DNA of 43,268 nucleotides from Thermodesulfobacteriota bacterium (GCA_030017685.1 JASEHH010000021.1:1-43268); one strand, 5' to 3'. Positions 16,114 to 24,928 are shown, counted from the first letter of the stretch. A program made the numbers and translations. Notes: a model not told the origin generated them from the letters alone.

Positions 16114-16990
16114 CGAGCCCCTCCTCTAACTTTTCTCGCATAAACTCTTCAAATTTATCAAACCCGACCCTCTCAAGAGCCCCTCCGAACCTTTCCTTAG
16201 GTTTCCCGTTGAGCCGGAAAAACTCCACGGACGCCCCGACCGCTTTAATAAGGTCTGAATCGTGTGAGAATAATTTTCCAATCCTTTTACCAATAGATGG
16301 GAACCTCCCGAATTTCCCTCCAGCATAGAGAAGGAAACCTCTCTGTGCTTCTTTCATGCTATTTGTTGGACAGGATTGAATACAATCGCCACAATAGATA
16401 CATTGAAAAAAACGAATCTTCACCTTCTTTTTCTCTTGATCCACCTCTATGGCCTTGACCGGGCAAACGGATTGACAGATTCCACAATGGGTACAGAATT
16501 CCTCATCCCACAAGGGTTCCACTGCCCCTTTGATTCCCACATCATTCTCCTCAGCCTTGATGCAGTTGTTGGTGCATCCCGAAATACCGATTTTGAACTT
16601 GTGAGGAACAGGCTTTCCATAAAAATTTTGGTCGATCACTCCGGCCAAACGGGGAGCATCCAATATTCCATTGGGGCAGATCCGGCATCCCTGACAGGCA
16701 GTGATTGTTCGTATGGTAGGGCCGCATACACCGACAGAGACCCCGCCTGAAGAGAGTTCATTTTTAACTTTCCGGAGATCCTCCTGCGAGATATTGGGGA
16801 TCTCGATCCCCTGTCTGGCGGTTAAATGGATTTCTCCGCTTCCAAATCTTTCTGCCACATGGACAATGATCCCCATTGCCATCGAGGTCAGGTTTCCTCC
16901 GGTGACATGCAATCGGACCGAGAATCGGCCTTTTTCAGATTGTCTCATCATCCCACCTTTTTTAAGCTCCTGGTAATCCAAATCTTCCAT
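16097..16990 (-). CDS. Small sulfite reductase (siroheme-[4Fe-4S]) with ferredoxin domain
   Basis: 297 aa. The nitrite/sulfite reductase half-domain comes first; siroheme-[4Fe-4S] ligands are C99, C105, C139 and C143 (C-x5-C and C-x3-C). A two-cluster ferredoxin insert follows: C166/C169/C172/C176 and C197/C200/C203/C207. This is the layout of small assimilatory-type sulfite reductases of anaerobes and is related to the C-terminal half of Fsr; dissimilatory DsrAB would be larger and two-subunit. It reduces sulfite to sulfide with electrons from ferredoxin in the cytosol. It lies between cysG (cofactor supply) and tusA. GGAGAGG precedes the ATG. Confidence 0.85.
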   Translation of the reverse strand: MEDLDYQELKKGGMMRQSEKGRFSVRLHVTGGNLTSMAMGIIVHVAERFGSGEIHLTARQGIEIPNISQEDLRKVKNELSSGGVSVGVCGPTIRTITACQGCRICPNGILDAPRLAGVIDQNFYGKPVPHKFKIGISGCTNNCIKAEENDVGIKGAVEPLWDEEFCTHCGICQSVCPVKAIEVDQEKKKVKIRFFQCIYCGDCIQSCPTNSMKEAQRGFLLYAGGKFGRFPSIGKRIGKLFSHDSDLIKAVGASVEFFRLNGKPKERFGGALERVGFDKFEEFMREKLEEGLDEKAA

Positions 16991-17002
16991 GCTTCCTCTC
17001 CT

Positions 17003-18316
17003 TCAAGTCATTAAAAACCTGTTTGTCTTATTACTCTCTTCATATTTTTGCTCGTCTATTCCTTGTAAGGATTCCCTTATGTTTGAAGAAAATTTTACCG
17101 TTTCACCAATGAACAGAATCGCAGGGGAGCTAATTCTATTCTCTTTTACGGTTTGACCTATTTGGGAGAGAATAGAATAGAAAACCCTCTGGGATGGATG
17201 TGTGGCCTTCTCAACAATGACTGCCGGTGTGGTGCTCGAAAAGCCGGCTTCCATTAAACGGTCTTGCAGCCTCAGTGCATTTTTGACCGGCATGTAGGCT
17301 ACAATCGTCCCGTTTTGGGGAAGGCGACTCCAATCCGTGGTTTCTCTCTCTTTGTTTTCATCCTCCTGTCCAGTGATGATCGTAAAGGAGGAGGCAAACT
17401 TTCTGTGGGTCAAGGGTAAACATATGGACGCTGCTCCACCCAGGGCAGAGGTGATTCCAGGAATGACCTCAACAGGGATGCCTTGCGATACGAGATATTC
17501 GACTTCCTCTCCTCCTCTTCCAAAGATAAAAGGGTCGCCACTTTTAAGCCTGACAATGGTCTTCCCTTCCAGAGCCAGACGAACCATCATTTGATTGAGA
17601 TGATGCTGACGGAATTTTGAGCCGTGGGCAGATCTAACGCCGAGGGGACGAAGAGAGATGACATCAGCTGAAGAGCCTGAAAATCTGATAAGATCGTCCG
17701 GAATCAGGTAATCTTTAATGATCACATCCGCGCTCTTCATCAAGGCAAGGGCTTTGATCGTTAAGAGTTCCGGATCCCCTGGTCCAGCCCCCGTAATATA
17801 GACCTTCCCTCTCTTTTCCGGCCTTTTTTCAGTGCGTCTTCCTAAAATCATCCTGACGGCCAATTCATATTTATGGTCATCCATAAACGCTCTGATTCTC
17901 GATGAAACTCCCGGATCATGCCCATCCGTTGAAACGGCTATCATAAAGTCCCCGAAGGATGAGACGGCCAGGGAGATGAAATCAGAAATGGATGGATCAT
18001 CCACCACGTTGACAGGGATCCGCCTTTGGCGGGCGAGGCCTGAGATTTTCGAGTTCACTTCCTTTGAAGAGGTGGCTGCGATGAGGAGATCGGCTTCTTC
18101 CAGAACATTTGGATGGAATCTTGCAATCTTATGTTCTATTGTTCCTCTTTCGGACAACTCTTTTAAGTCAGTACTCAAAGCAGGAGAGAGGACGGTTATT
18201 CTTGCCCCTGCTGAAAGAAGCTTTTTGATCTTCATCGAGGCCACCCGGCCTCCTCCCACAACGATCACTCTTTTCCCATTGACGTTTAAACCCACCGGTA
18301 AATATTTAATCTTCAT
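17003..18316 (-). CDS. cysG: Siroheme synthase CysG-type (dehydrogenase/chelatase + uroporphyrinogen-III methyltransferase)
   Basis: 437 aa, two enzymes in one chain. The N-terminal part (about 1-150) is the Met8-type precorrin-2 dehydrogenase and ferrochelatase, with NAD-binding VIVVGGGRVASMK. The C-terminal part (about 168-410) is the SUMT methyltransferase with VYITGAGPGDPELLT, VRLKSGDPFIFGRGGEE and VIPGITSALGGAA. Together they make siroheme from uroporphyrinogen III, the cofactor of the sulfite reductase encoded immediately downstream (12 bases between). The C-terminal 20-30 residues look unstructured. Confidence 0.93.
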   Translation of the reverse strand: MKIKYLPVGLNVNGKRVIVVGGGRVASMKIKKLLSAGARITVLSPALSTDLKELSERGTIEHKIARFHPNVLEEADLLIAATSSKEVNSKISGLARQRRIPVNVVDDPSISDFISLAVSSFGDFMIAVSTDGHDPGVSSRIRAFMDDHKYELAVRMILGRRTEKRPEKRGKVYITGAGPGDPELLTIKALALMKSADVIIKDYLIPDDLIRFSGSSADVISLRPLGVRSAHGSKFRQHHLNQMMVRLALEGKTIVRLKSGDPFIFGRGGEEVEYLVSQGIPVEVIPGITSALGGAASICLPLTHRKFASSFTIITGQEDENKERETTDWSRLPQNGTIVAYMPVKNALRLQDRLMEAGFSSTTPAVIVEKATHPSQRVFYSILSQIGQTVKENRISSPAILFIGETVKFSSNIRESLQGIDEQKYEESNKTNRFLMT

Positions 18317-18353
18317 AGCGCCTCATAAGCGATAAGAATATATCCTTCCATTT

Positions 18354-19883
18354 CTATTGAATCACCGGTGCCGGGAAAATATATCCGCCGAAGAGAAGAT
18401 ATGCCAGAATAAGCGTCCAGATGATATTAAAAGCCTGGGCTCCGATGAAGGCGATGGCCGGCCGACCTCCGCCCATTTTGAAGAGCTCCGTGAACCGTGT
18501 CTCCAGGCCGATGGATGTGAAGGCAAGAGCAAACCACACCGTTCTGAGCCCACTCAGTATACCTTTGGTCTCTTTTACAAGACCCGGATCAATCAAAAAC
18601 GAAAAGACGAGTGAAGCAGCCAAAAAGCCGATGACGAACTTTGGGAACCGTTCCCAGATCACTCTGACGCTTGGCCGTTCTCCGGACTGCTTCCCTTTTT
18701 TCAAAGTCCACCAGATCGAAAGGAGAAATGCGGCCACACCGATCAGAACATTTTGAGAGAATTTCACGATGGTGCCAACCTTCATCGCCACCTCGCTGAT
18801 GAGGGCGCCCGCCGCAACAACAGAACCGGTCGTGTCGAGTGTTCCGCCAAGCCACGCTCCGGCTACGATGTCAGGAATTTTTAACACCTTGGCAATCCAC
18901 GGCCCCGACACCATCATGGGAACGGCGACGATCAGGATTAATGAAATGGTATAAGAGAGTTTTTTCTTATCACCCTGGATGGCTCCACAGGCAGCGATGG
19001 CAGCAGAGACGCCGCAGATGGAAACCCCGGTGGAAAGCATCACTGCCAACTCGTCATCAACCCGTAGTTTCTTTGCCAGCCAGAAGCAGACATACCAGAC
19101 AATGAACACGACTAATATTGCCTGTACAATTCCTATGGCTCCGGCCTGAAGAATTTCGGAAAAAAGAATGCCAGCTCCAAGAATCACAAGACCTGTTTTG
19201 ATGTAATACTCGGTCCTGATCGCCTCCCTCAGCCAGGTTGGCACTCCGAGAACGTTACTGATAAAGAGTCCGATCAGGAGTGCGAAAATCACATACTCCA
19301 GTCCCCAGTAGTTGATAGTCGTATTTCCCGCAATGAATTGAGAGAACCACGCGAGACCGTAGACAATCGGGAAGCCTATTACGAAGGCAACCACTCGGCC
19401 ACCCATCAGCGATATCCCAATGGCACTGGGGAGGAGAAATGCGATCCCAATGTAAATACATTTAAGGATATTCTCAATTGAAAAGACTTTACTGGCGAGG
19501 GCCCCGGCCGCCTCATTCAGCTTTTTGCTGAGATCGCCCCCCTTTTTTTTGAGGCCCGGGTCCTCAGTTGTCTTTGCAGTATCTCCGAGTTTCTTGGCAG
19601 CACTTTGGATAGCGCCACGATTCCCTACGTCCATCGCTGACTTCAGGGCCAAGGCAGCGGTAAAGAGTTTTGCATCGCCTTTGACCTCGGCTTCCTTAAT
19701 GAACTTTTCGACGACAGTCTTTGACTCTGTAACTGTAGCAGTAAATTCACCATCGGTGGCCCATTTAAAAGTCGGCATCTGAGGTCTCAATCCAACGAGT
19801 ACCAGCCCGATGATGAGGAACCCCAACCATACGGCCAACCAATCCTCTGTCCTCAACAACCCCTTGCCAATCTTCTGTCTCAT
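18354..19883 (-). CDS. YeiH-family putative sulfate/sulfite exporter
   Basis: 509 aa, longer than a typical YeiH (about 340 aa). It has one N-terminal helix, an extra soluble stretch at about 38-125 that is probably periplasmic and alpha-helical (Ala/Lys-rich), then about ten membrane helices. Family motifs include VILGAGILFSEILQAG, STGVSICGVSAAIAACGAI and AGAWLGGTLDTTGSVVAAG. YeiH proteins are called putative sulfate exporters; transport of a sulfur oxyanion is supported here by the cysG, sulfite reductase and tusA genes downstream. GGAGGTG precedes the ATG. A structured repeat lies about 110 bases upstream. Confidence 0.85.
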   Translation of the reverse strand: MRQKIGKGLLRTEDWLAVWLGFLIIGLVLVGLRPQMPTFKWATDGEFTATVTESKTVVEKFIKEAEVKGDAKLFTAALALKSAMDVGNRGAIQSAAKKLGDTAKTTEDPGLKKKGGDLSKKLNEAAGALASKVFSIENILKCIYIGIAFLLPSAIGISLMGGRVVAFVIGFPIVYGLAWFSQFIAGNTTINYWGLEYVIFALLIGLFISNVLGVPTWLREAIRTEYYIKTGLVILGAGILFSEILQAGAIGIVQAILVVFIVWYVCFWLAKKLRVDDELAVMLSTGVSICGVSAAIAACGAIQGDKKKLSYTISLILIVAVPMMVSGPWIAKVLKIPDIVAGAWLGGTLDTTGSVVAAGALISEVAMKVGTIVKFSQNVLIGVAAFLLSIWWTLKKGKQSGERPSVRVIWERFPKFVIGFLAASLVFSFLIDPGLVKETKGILSGLRTVWFALAFTSIGLETRFTELFKMGGGRPAIAFIGAQAFNIIWTLILAYLLFGGYIFPAPVIQ

Positions 19884-19990
19884 TCTTGCACCTCCTCTGT
19901 TCCATTTTTGGCGGCCGGGTAAGGAGCTACCCCCTTCAAGAGTAACTTCATCACCCCTGCATCGGCTCCCTCCCGACCATTAGAAAAAGA

Positions 19991-20040
19991 AAAAGGCTAA
20001 AAAGACTTAAGTCCTTTTAGCCTCCAGTTATCTGGTCAGC
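19991..20040 (-). repeat. Two-hairpin intergenic RNA-like motif, copy 1
   Basis: On the minus strand it reads GCTGACCAGA, a hairpin CCAG-ATAA-CTGG, then a second hairpin GGCTAAAA...TTTTAGCC (arms extended by GACTTAAGTC) and a T-rich tail. It lies after the URO-D gene and before the YeiH gene. It looks like a terminator or attenuator; the conserved first hairpin is more than a simple terminator needs. Other copies are at 24040 and 24877. The remaining sequence in the gap 19884-20121 shows no clear gene. Confidence 0.6.
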
Positions 20041-20121
20041 TTGATATTTTTAAGTTGAGCTTAGCTGCAGCCGGCTGTTCGGTTGCTTGCCCTCACGTAA
20101 AAATCATAAGCATTTCCTTCT

Positions 20122-21153
20122 CTACGAATCATAGCAACCATATTTTTTTGCTGCTTCCATGAACCATTTGACTCTTTCGATAGATCCTGCCCAAGGAACC
20201 TCACATCCGGTAGAGAGAATGAAGGCGCTTTCCTTCGCCGCAATGTCAATGCAGTTCTTCACGGCAAGCTCCATCTCCTCCTTTGTTCCGGAGTAGAAGA
20301 GGCTTGTATCGATATTCCCAATGATCACCGTTCTCTTTTGGTTTAATGCAACCATCCTATCCAGGGACGATCTGGCATCGATGCTCAAGGCATCAGCGCC
20401 CGTATGAATGAGATCCTCCATGATCGGATCGACATAACCACAGATATGGAGAGTGACTCCAATCTTCCTTGAATGAATTTCTTCCATCAGCCTTTTATGA
20501 TAAGGGAAGATGAACTCTCTGTAAATCTTAGGGGAGATGAGACTGCAGGAGGCAGGGGCCTCTGAGAAACTGACGCCCACCCCTGCATTGGATTGGACAG
20601 CGAGAGCATATTTTGAAGCCACCTCTAAGGTGAATTCCATAAGTGAATGGACAAAATTTGGATCCTTTGAGCAATCCCGTATCAACACTTCTGCTTCTCT
20701 AAGAGAGATGGCGATGGCCCAGGGACCACACACCACGCTCCCCACGGCAGAGTCTTTCACCTTCTCCTTCACCCTTTTACAGGCATCTATGTAATAAGGC
20801 ATCCTTCCATCCTTCTCGGGGTTTGGAATCTTCAGGTTCTTGAGATTTTCTTTATCCTTCAACGCATGGGTCTTAGAGATGCAGAGGCTATCATCTGGAA
20901 ATTTTAACTCATTGCCGAGTGCTTCTGCCTCGATCAAAAGATCTGCCATCATCACAATGATGTCAGGATGAAAGGTCTCATGGGCGAGGAGTTGGGCATT
21001 GGCAAACTTCTCATACTCTGTCAGAAATTCCTTGACCGAGAGGGAGGCTAATTTGGCATTGAAATGGCCGAGGATAGGATAATAAGGGACTCGATCAGTA
21101 AACCCTCTTTTGAAGGCGGCAGCTACGTGTTGTTTTCCAGTATAATTGGACAT
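20122..21153 (-). CDS. Uroporphyrinogen decarboxylase-fold protein (MtaA/CmuA type)
   Basis: 343 aa from the ATG at 21153; a longer TTG start at 21180 is possible, and neither has a strong Shine-Dalgarno. The URO-D fold is clear, with VCGPWAIAISLREAE, FSEAPASCSLISPKIYREFIFPYHK, TLHICGYVDPIMEDLI and LSTGCEVPW. The HxC pair and the later Cys match the zinc site of corrinoid:thiol methyltransferases such as MtaA, so methyl transfer is more likely than heme synthesis. It is the last gene of an operon with a CoA ligase and a 4-hydroxybutyryl-CoA dehydratase-type gene. Its methyl donor is not identifiable. Confidence 0.8.
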   Translation of the reverse strand: MSNYTGKQHVAAAFKRGFTDRVPYYPILGHFNAKLASLSVKEFLTEYEKFANAQLLAHETFHPDIIVMMADLLIEAEALGNELKFPDDSLCISKTHALKDKENLKNLKIPNPEKDGRMPYYIDACKRVKEKVKDSAVGSVVCGPWAIAISLREAEVLIRDCSKDPNFVHSLMEFTLEVASKYALAVQSNAGVGVSFSEAPASCSLISPKIYREFIFPYHKRLMEEIHSRKIGVTLHICGYVDPIMEDLIHTGADALSIDARSSLDRMVALNQKRTVIIGNIDTSLFYSGTKEEMELAVKNCIDIAAKESAFILSTGCEVPWAGSIERVKWFMEAAKKYGCYDS

Positions 21154-21206
21154 AGATCTATCCCAATTGAGATGCTCCAATTAAGGAGTGATAAGCCCGC
21201 ATCGAA

Positions 21207-22538
21207 TCAGTCCGACCAGACCTTTTCCCGTTTATCGATGACCCTTTTTGCCTTATGGGTTGCTCTTTCAATCGTATTTTCTTTTAAGATCTTTATCCTC
21301 GGAGAGACGCCCAGAAGGCTTTTCAATCTTCTTCGAATCTCCTCAGCCAATTTCTTATCAGGAATGTCGATGGCCTCTTTCTTCTCAACCTCCACATCGA
21401 ACTTATCCAGATGTTGTTCTCGATAGACGATGACCCGATATTCTCCGGTCAGTTCTTTGGAATCCCTGACCACCTTCTCAATATCACTTGGGAAGACATT
21501 GACTCCTGTGATGATGAGCATATCGTCGATCCTTCCATGGATATTGATCCTCGCATGGGTCCTTCCACATCTGCAGACCTCCTCATTGACCGTGATGATA
21601 TCTCCTGTTCTGAAGCGAATCATTGGCCTGGCCCTTTTCTTTAAGGTGGTTAAGACCATCTCCCCCCTTTCGCCTTCTGGAACGGGCTCAAGGGTATCGG
21701 GGTTTAATACCTCCAAAAGATGATGATCCTCTGTGAGGTGAAGGCCATTCTGTTCCTCACACATCCCAGCATTGGCGCCAAAAATATCGGAGAGTCCATA
21801 AAAATCATAGACCTTGGCACCCCACAGCTTTTCAATGGCATCTCTTGTGGATTTAATGGAACCTCCTGGCTCCCCTGCAACAATGATTTTGTTAATGACC
21901 AGATCCTTGGCAGGATCAATCCCTTCCTTAAGTGCCGTCTCACCTAAGAACCAGGCATAGGAGGGGGTCGTCCAGGTGATGGTGGGTTTAAACTGTTTCA
22001 TAATGAAGAGGAGCCTCTCTGAAGGAATGGCCCCTCCCCAGATACAGAGGGCGCCAACCCTCTGGGCACCAATCACATCGGGACCCCCGATAAAAAGCGT
22101 AAAGTTTAAGGCATGGAGGTATCGGTCTTTTGGCCTCATTCCAATTCCCCAAAAGAGTCTCGCCTCTACATCCTGAAACTCATCAAAATCCTGGGCGCTA
22201 AATGGGGAGAGAGTAGGAACTCCAGTGGAGCCACTGGAGGCGGAGACGTAGATGATTTCATCCTCCGCGACAGCGAGCATATCCCCAAGATCAGGAGCTG
22301 CCAATTGTCTATCCCGCTCTACCTTTTTATCCGTAAAGGGAAATTTTCGGATATCCTCTAAATATTTAAGATCTCCCGGTCTGACCCTTTTTTCGTCGAA
22401 AGACATTTTATAATAAGGAGAGTTTTTATATGCGAAGGAGATTTCCTCTTTAAGAAGTTGAAGCTGCAATGCTTCCAGCTTTTTCCTCGGCATCGTCTCG
22501 ATCTCCTTATCCCAATACTTTCCTCTTGGTCTGGTCAT
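21207..22538 (-). CDS. Phenylacetate-CoA ligase (PaaK)-like AMP-forming acyl-CoA ligase
   Basis: 443 aa from the ATG at 22538 (GAGGGAGG upstream); in-frame sequence before that belongs to the overlap with the upstream gene. The AMP-binding motif is VSASSGSTGVPT near residue 95. Next come VAGEPGG, YDFYGLSDI and RFRTGDI, with a C-terminal domain (NVFPSDIEKVV). This is the PaaK branch of adenylating enzymes, which activate aryl or other carboxylic acids to CoA thioesters. The 13-base gap to the dehydratase-type gene suggests the two act on one pathway. The acid is not defined. Confidence 0.85.
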   Translation of the reverse strand: MTRPRGKYWDKEIETMPRKKLEALQLQLLKEEISFAYKNSPYYKMSFDEKRVRPGDLKYLEDIRKFPFTDKKVERDRQLAAPDLGDMLAVAEDEIIYVSASSGSTGVPTLSPFSAQDFDEFQDVEARLFWGIGMRPKDRYLHALNFTLFIGGPDVIGAQRVGALCIWGGAIPSERLLFIMKQFKPTITWTTPSYAWFLGETALKEGIDPAKDLVINKIIVAGEPGGSIKSTRDAIEKLWGAKVYDFYGLSDIFGANAGMCEEQNGLHLTEDHHLLEVLNPDTLEPVPEGERGEMVLTTLKKRARPMIRFRTGDIITVNEEVCRCGRTHARINIHGRIDDMLIITGVNVFPSDIEKVVRDSKELTGEYRVIVYREQHLDKFDVEVEKKEAIDIPDKKLAEEIRRRLKSLLGVSPRIKILKENTIERATHKAKRVIDKREKVWSD

Positions 22539-22551
22539 GCCACTGCCTCCC

Positions 22552-23991
22552 TCAATCTTTAAGACCCGCCAGTTCTTTAGCCAGTCGTTTCTTCTCTTCC
22601 AAATTGGCCAACCTCTCCACCATGACCCTCTGAGCCTGAACCGGCCCAGCCCCATGCCATGTCCCTGGGCCATGCTGACCTGCTATCCAGTGCTGGAGGA
22701 ATTTGGTGATGCGCATTCGTTTGTAAGCCGGGACTTTAGTCTTGTAATACTTTTCGATGTAGGCCTTCGTTTCGGGATTCTTCAACTCTCTTTCCGAAGG
22801 CATGGTCACAACCAGGCCTCCTGCCATATCGCCAGCTATCTTCATCATTTCCCAGAAGCCATGGGCAATATTGAGCTTTGCAATGTTGCCAAACATATCA
22901 TCGGGTAGATAAACCCCTGATCCTATGGGTTCTTCTATTCCCTTAAAGGCTGAAGCCCATGTGCAAGCTCGTGCGGTCTCACTGAGAGCGATCATATCCG
23001 TGATTTTTTCTCTGACTTGGGGAATTTTTTCGATCCCGTTATATTCGACCAAAAGCTGGGTAGCCCCGATGATGAGATCTGCAAAGCCAACCTTACACGC
23101 CCCTCCGCAGTTCATCCGATGGATCTTGGCAAATCGGGAGACAAGATGCCGTGAGAATTCCACTTCCCCACACATAAAGACTCTTTCCCAAGGGATGAAG
23201 ACATCTTCGAATACCATCAGAGAGGTCTCCCTCAGACCAAAGAGAGGATTGCCCAATTCCAACAGATCTTCGGCCTCATTTCTCTCCGCTGTGAATGGTG
23301 TATATTGGCAGATGTAGGTGATCCCTTTTGAACCATTGGGAACGGCAAAGGCTATAGCAAAATCCTCCTCTCCCTTTCTCAAAGCCTGTCCAACGATCAC
23401 AATCGTCTCATTGGCTGCAATCGCTCCACTCTGGTTGACCTTCGCCCCCCTTACTACAATTCCATCTTTTCTCCTCTCAGAGATATGAAGGTAGACATCT
23501 CGGTCTTCCTGCTCCAATGGTCTTTTCGATCTATCTCCTTTTGCATCGGTCATGGCACCGGTGCAGGCCAAATCATTGTCCTGAAGATATTGGAGATACT
23601 CATTAAATCTCTCATGGTAATGGGTCCCAAGACTCCTATCCATTTCCCATGTGACGCTGGCCAATGCCGTGATGGCGTCGCATCCGACACAACGGTAGTT
23701 ACAGGTGCCGATCTTCTGAGAGGTCAACAGTGCCATCTCCGCCCGCTTCTTCAAGTCCTCAACATCTCGATTTACATGAAGGGATCGGTTGATCTTTTCA
23801 CCTGTGAGATGGGAGTAGGCTGTCATAATTTCCTCATGCTCAAAAGCGATGTCATAAATTTTCGCAGTAGCATCAATGACCGATCTGGTCGTGGAATTGG
23901 CAAAGAGATCCTCTACCCTCTTCCCCCCTATATAAACTATGGGTTTCTGTTCCCTGACGCTTTTTCGATATGCTTCAGAGGTTTTAAGCAT
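22552..23991 (-). CDS. 4-hydroxybutyryl-CoA dehydratase / vinylacetyl-CoA isomerase family protein
   Basis: 479 aa, close to the family length (about 490). Flavin and [4Fe-4S]-dependent radical dehydratase: C97 and C101 match the first two cluster cysteines of AbfD, and H291 and C299 (with an additional C295) match the other two. The spacing between them is one residue longer than in AbfD. The motif FEDVFIPWERVFMCGE and the acyl-CoA dehydrogenase-like fold are present. The enzyme would turn 4-hydroxybutyryl-CoA or a related acyl-CoA into a crotonyl-type product. First gene of the operon, with AAAGGAG upstream and motif copy 2 before it. 4-Hydroxyphenylacetate hydroxylases are the main alternative. 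Confidence 0.8.
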   Translation of the reverse strand: MLKTSEAYRKSVREQKPIVYIGGKRVEDLFANSTTRSVIDATAKIYDIAFEHEEIMTAYSHLTGEKINRSLHVNRDVEDLKKRAEMALLTSQKIGTCNYRCVGCDAITALASVTWEMDRSLGTHYHERFNEYLQYLQDNDLACTGAMTDAKGDRSKRPLEQEDRDVYLHISERRKDGIVVRGAKVNQSGAIAANETIVIVGQALRKGEEDFAIAFAVPNGSKGITYICQYTPFTAERNEAEDLLELGNPLFGLRETSLMVFEDVFIPWERVFMCGEVEFSRHLVSRFAKIHRMNCGGACKVGFADLIIGATQLLVEYNGIEKIPQVREKITDMIALSETARACTWASAFKGIEEPIGSGVYLPDDMFGNIAKLNIAHGFWEMMKIAGDMAGGLVVTMPSERELKNPETKAYIEKYYKTKVPAYKRMRITKFLQHWIAGQHGPGTWHGAGPVQAQRVMVERLANLEEKKRLAKELAGLKD

Positions 23992-24039
23992 GATTTTCTC
24001 CTTTTTTATTCGATGGCCTACCTTAAAATCTGATTTATA

Positions 24040-24089
24040 AAAAGGCTAAAAAACTTCTATCTTTTTAGCTTCCGGTTGTCTGGCCAGCC
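24040..24089 (-). repeat. Two-hairpin intergenic RNA-like motif, copy 2
   Basis: Minus strand: GGCTGGCCAGA, hairpin CCAG-ACAA-CCGG, then AGCTAAAAA...TTTTTTAGCC and a T-rich tail. It lies 17 bases after the selenoprotein gene stop and about 50 bases before the dehydratase start. Confidence 0.6.
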
Positions 24090-24105
24090 TACTGTAAATT
24101 TTGCC

Positions 24106-24567
24106 CTAAAATCCTTTGATAAAATCGCAAAGCATTTGAGCGGTCTTCTCAACGATTTTGGCACACTTCTCTCTACCCCCCTCCTTTAACCATTTTTTAT
24201 TCTCCTCCGGGTTATCCAGATGATACCCTATCAAGTTATAACAATCTCTGCTTCCAAACTCTTTCTCGAATTGGTCAAAAAATTCTCGGCATTTCTCATA
24301 GGCCTTTAAGGCCGCTCCCCGATCCTTTGGATTGGTTCTCCCTAATTTCATGCCTATGGCCATCACCGATCCAGTGAGGGCTCCACAGAGCAACCCTTTC
24401 AGTCCAACCCCTCCACCAAATCCAGTCGCTAAACTCGGCATAAGGGGATCTTGATATCCTAAATAGTCCTTGAAACTCAAGGTGATCGACTCCGCTCAGT
24501 TAAACCCCTGATCAAAATAACCTTTAGCCTTCTCTGAGATCAATTTCACATCATCTACTTTTTCCAT
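24106..24567 (-). CDS. C_GCAxxG_C_C family protein with in-frame UGA (selenocysteine)
   Basis: 153 aa if UGA at 24498-24496 (codon 24) is Sec. The ATG at 24567 has AAGGAGT upstream. The family's first conserved Cys, in a F-N-C-A-E-S context, here reads FN-U-AESITL. The other conserved cysteines are kept: GFGGG...LLCGALTG (C61), RDCYNLIG (C109) and EKCAKIV (C135). The family is a small helical redox or metal protein of unknown function. Reading the UGA as stop leaves a 23-residue peptide and a headless downstream ORF that lacks its own start signal. It follows the cysK remnant by 20 bases. Confidence 0.85.
24468..24498 (-). promoter_or_regulatory. UGA codon with bacterial SECIS-like hairpin (C_GCAxxG protein)
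   Basis: On the minus strand, UGA at 24498-24496 is followed 19 nt later by a loop GTT closed by the perfect 6-bp stem CCTTGA / TCAAGG (24482-24468). The loop starts with G, as in known bacterial SECIS elements. Confidence 0.7.
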
Positions 24568-24587
24568 GGCACACTCCTTCTATAAAT

Positions 24588-24794
24588 TCATTTTCTATTT
24601 CCCCTTTTTCTACAACGTTCCTCGATTTCGGCCACTTCGATCATTGAAACTCCGATCCGGTCTTTTACACTGCTCAAGGGATTAAAAGATTCCAATTTCG
24701 CAAATACCTCTGACAAACTCTCTTTCGTCATCCGTTTGATGCGGATCAATGGTGTGTTACCAATTGTTTTGGTTATATCATCATAGATAGACAC
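24588..24794 (-). pseudogene. Truncated cysteine synthase (cysK N-terminus)
   Basis: 68 codons. Residues 1-55 are clear cysteine synthase: [17 protein letters not shown], then [12 protein letters not shown] with the PLP lysine (SVKDR). After MIEVAE the sequence leaves the family and stops; about 240 residues, including the rest of the PLP pocket, are missing. The gene could not make cysteine. It sits two genes downstream of an Rrf2 regulator, which recalls CymR-CysK, so a retained small regulatory peptide cannot be excluded. A decayed gene is the simpler reading. Confidence 0.75.
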
Positions 24795-24876
24795 GAGCCA
24801 TTTTCATTGTCCCTTTCTTTGATTTTCCCTTTCCTCCTTGTGCTCATAAAGTGCTCATAAATTCTTCTTTTATAAG

Positions 24877-24928
24877 AAAAGGCTGAAAAGACCTAAATCC
24901 TTTTAGCCTCCAGTTGTCTGGTCAGCCT
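24877..24928 (-). repeat. Two-hairpin intergenic RNA-like motif, copy 3
   Basis: Minus strand: AGGCTGACCAGA, hairpin CCAG-ACAA-CTGG, then GGCTAAAAGG...CTTTTCAGCC and a T-rich tail. It lies between the DUF2292 gene and the cysK remnant. The gap also holds a tandem GTGCTCATAAA pair at about 24840-24860. Confidence 0.6.

Noticed and set aside
16097-18316. Dissimilatory sulfite reductase (DsrAB) locus
   Set aside because: The reductase is a single small subunit with a two-cluster ferredoxin insert, and no dsrB or dsrD is present; it fits the small assimilatory type.
20061-20132. 23-codon frame overlapping the URO-D stop and ending GCS, just before repeat copy 1, as a cysteine leader peptide
   Set aside because: It has one Cys only, no Shine-Dalgarno, and no equivalent at the other two motif copies.
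21207-22673. CoA ligase start at 22673
   Set aside because: The extra N-terminus lies inside the upstream gene's coding end and is unlike the family; ATG 22538 has GAGGGAGG.
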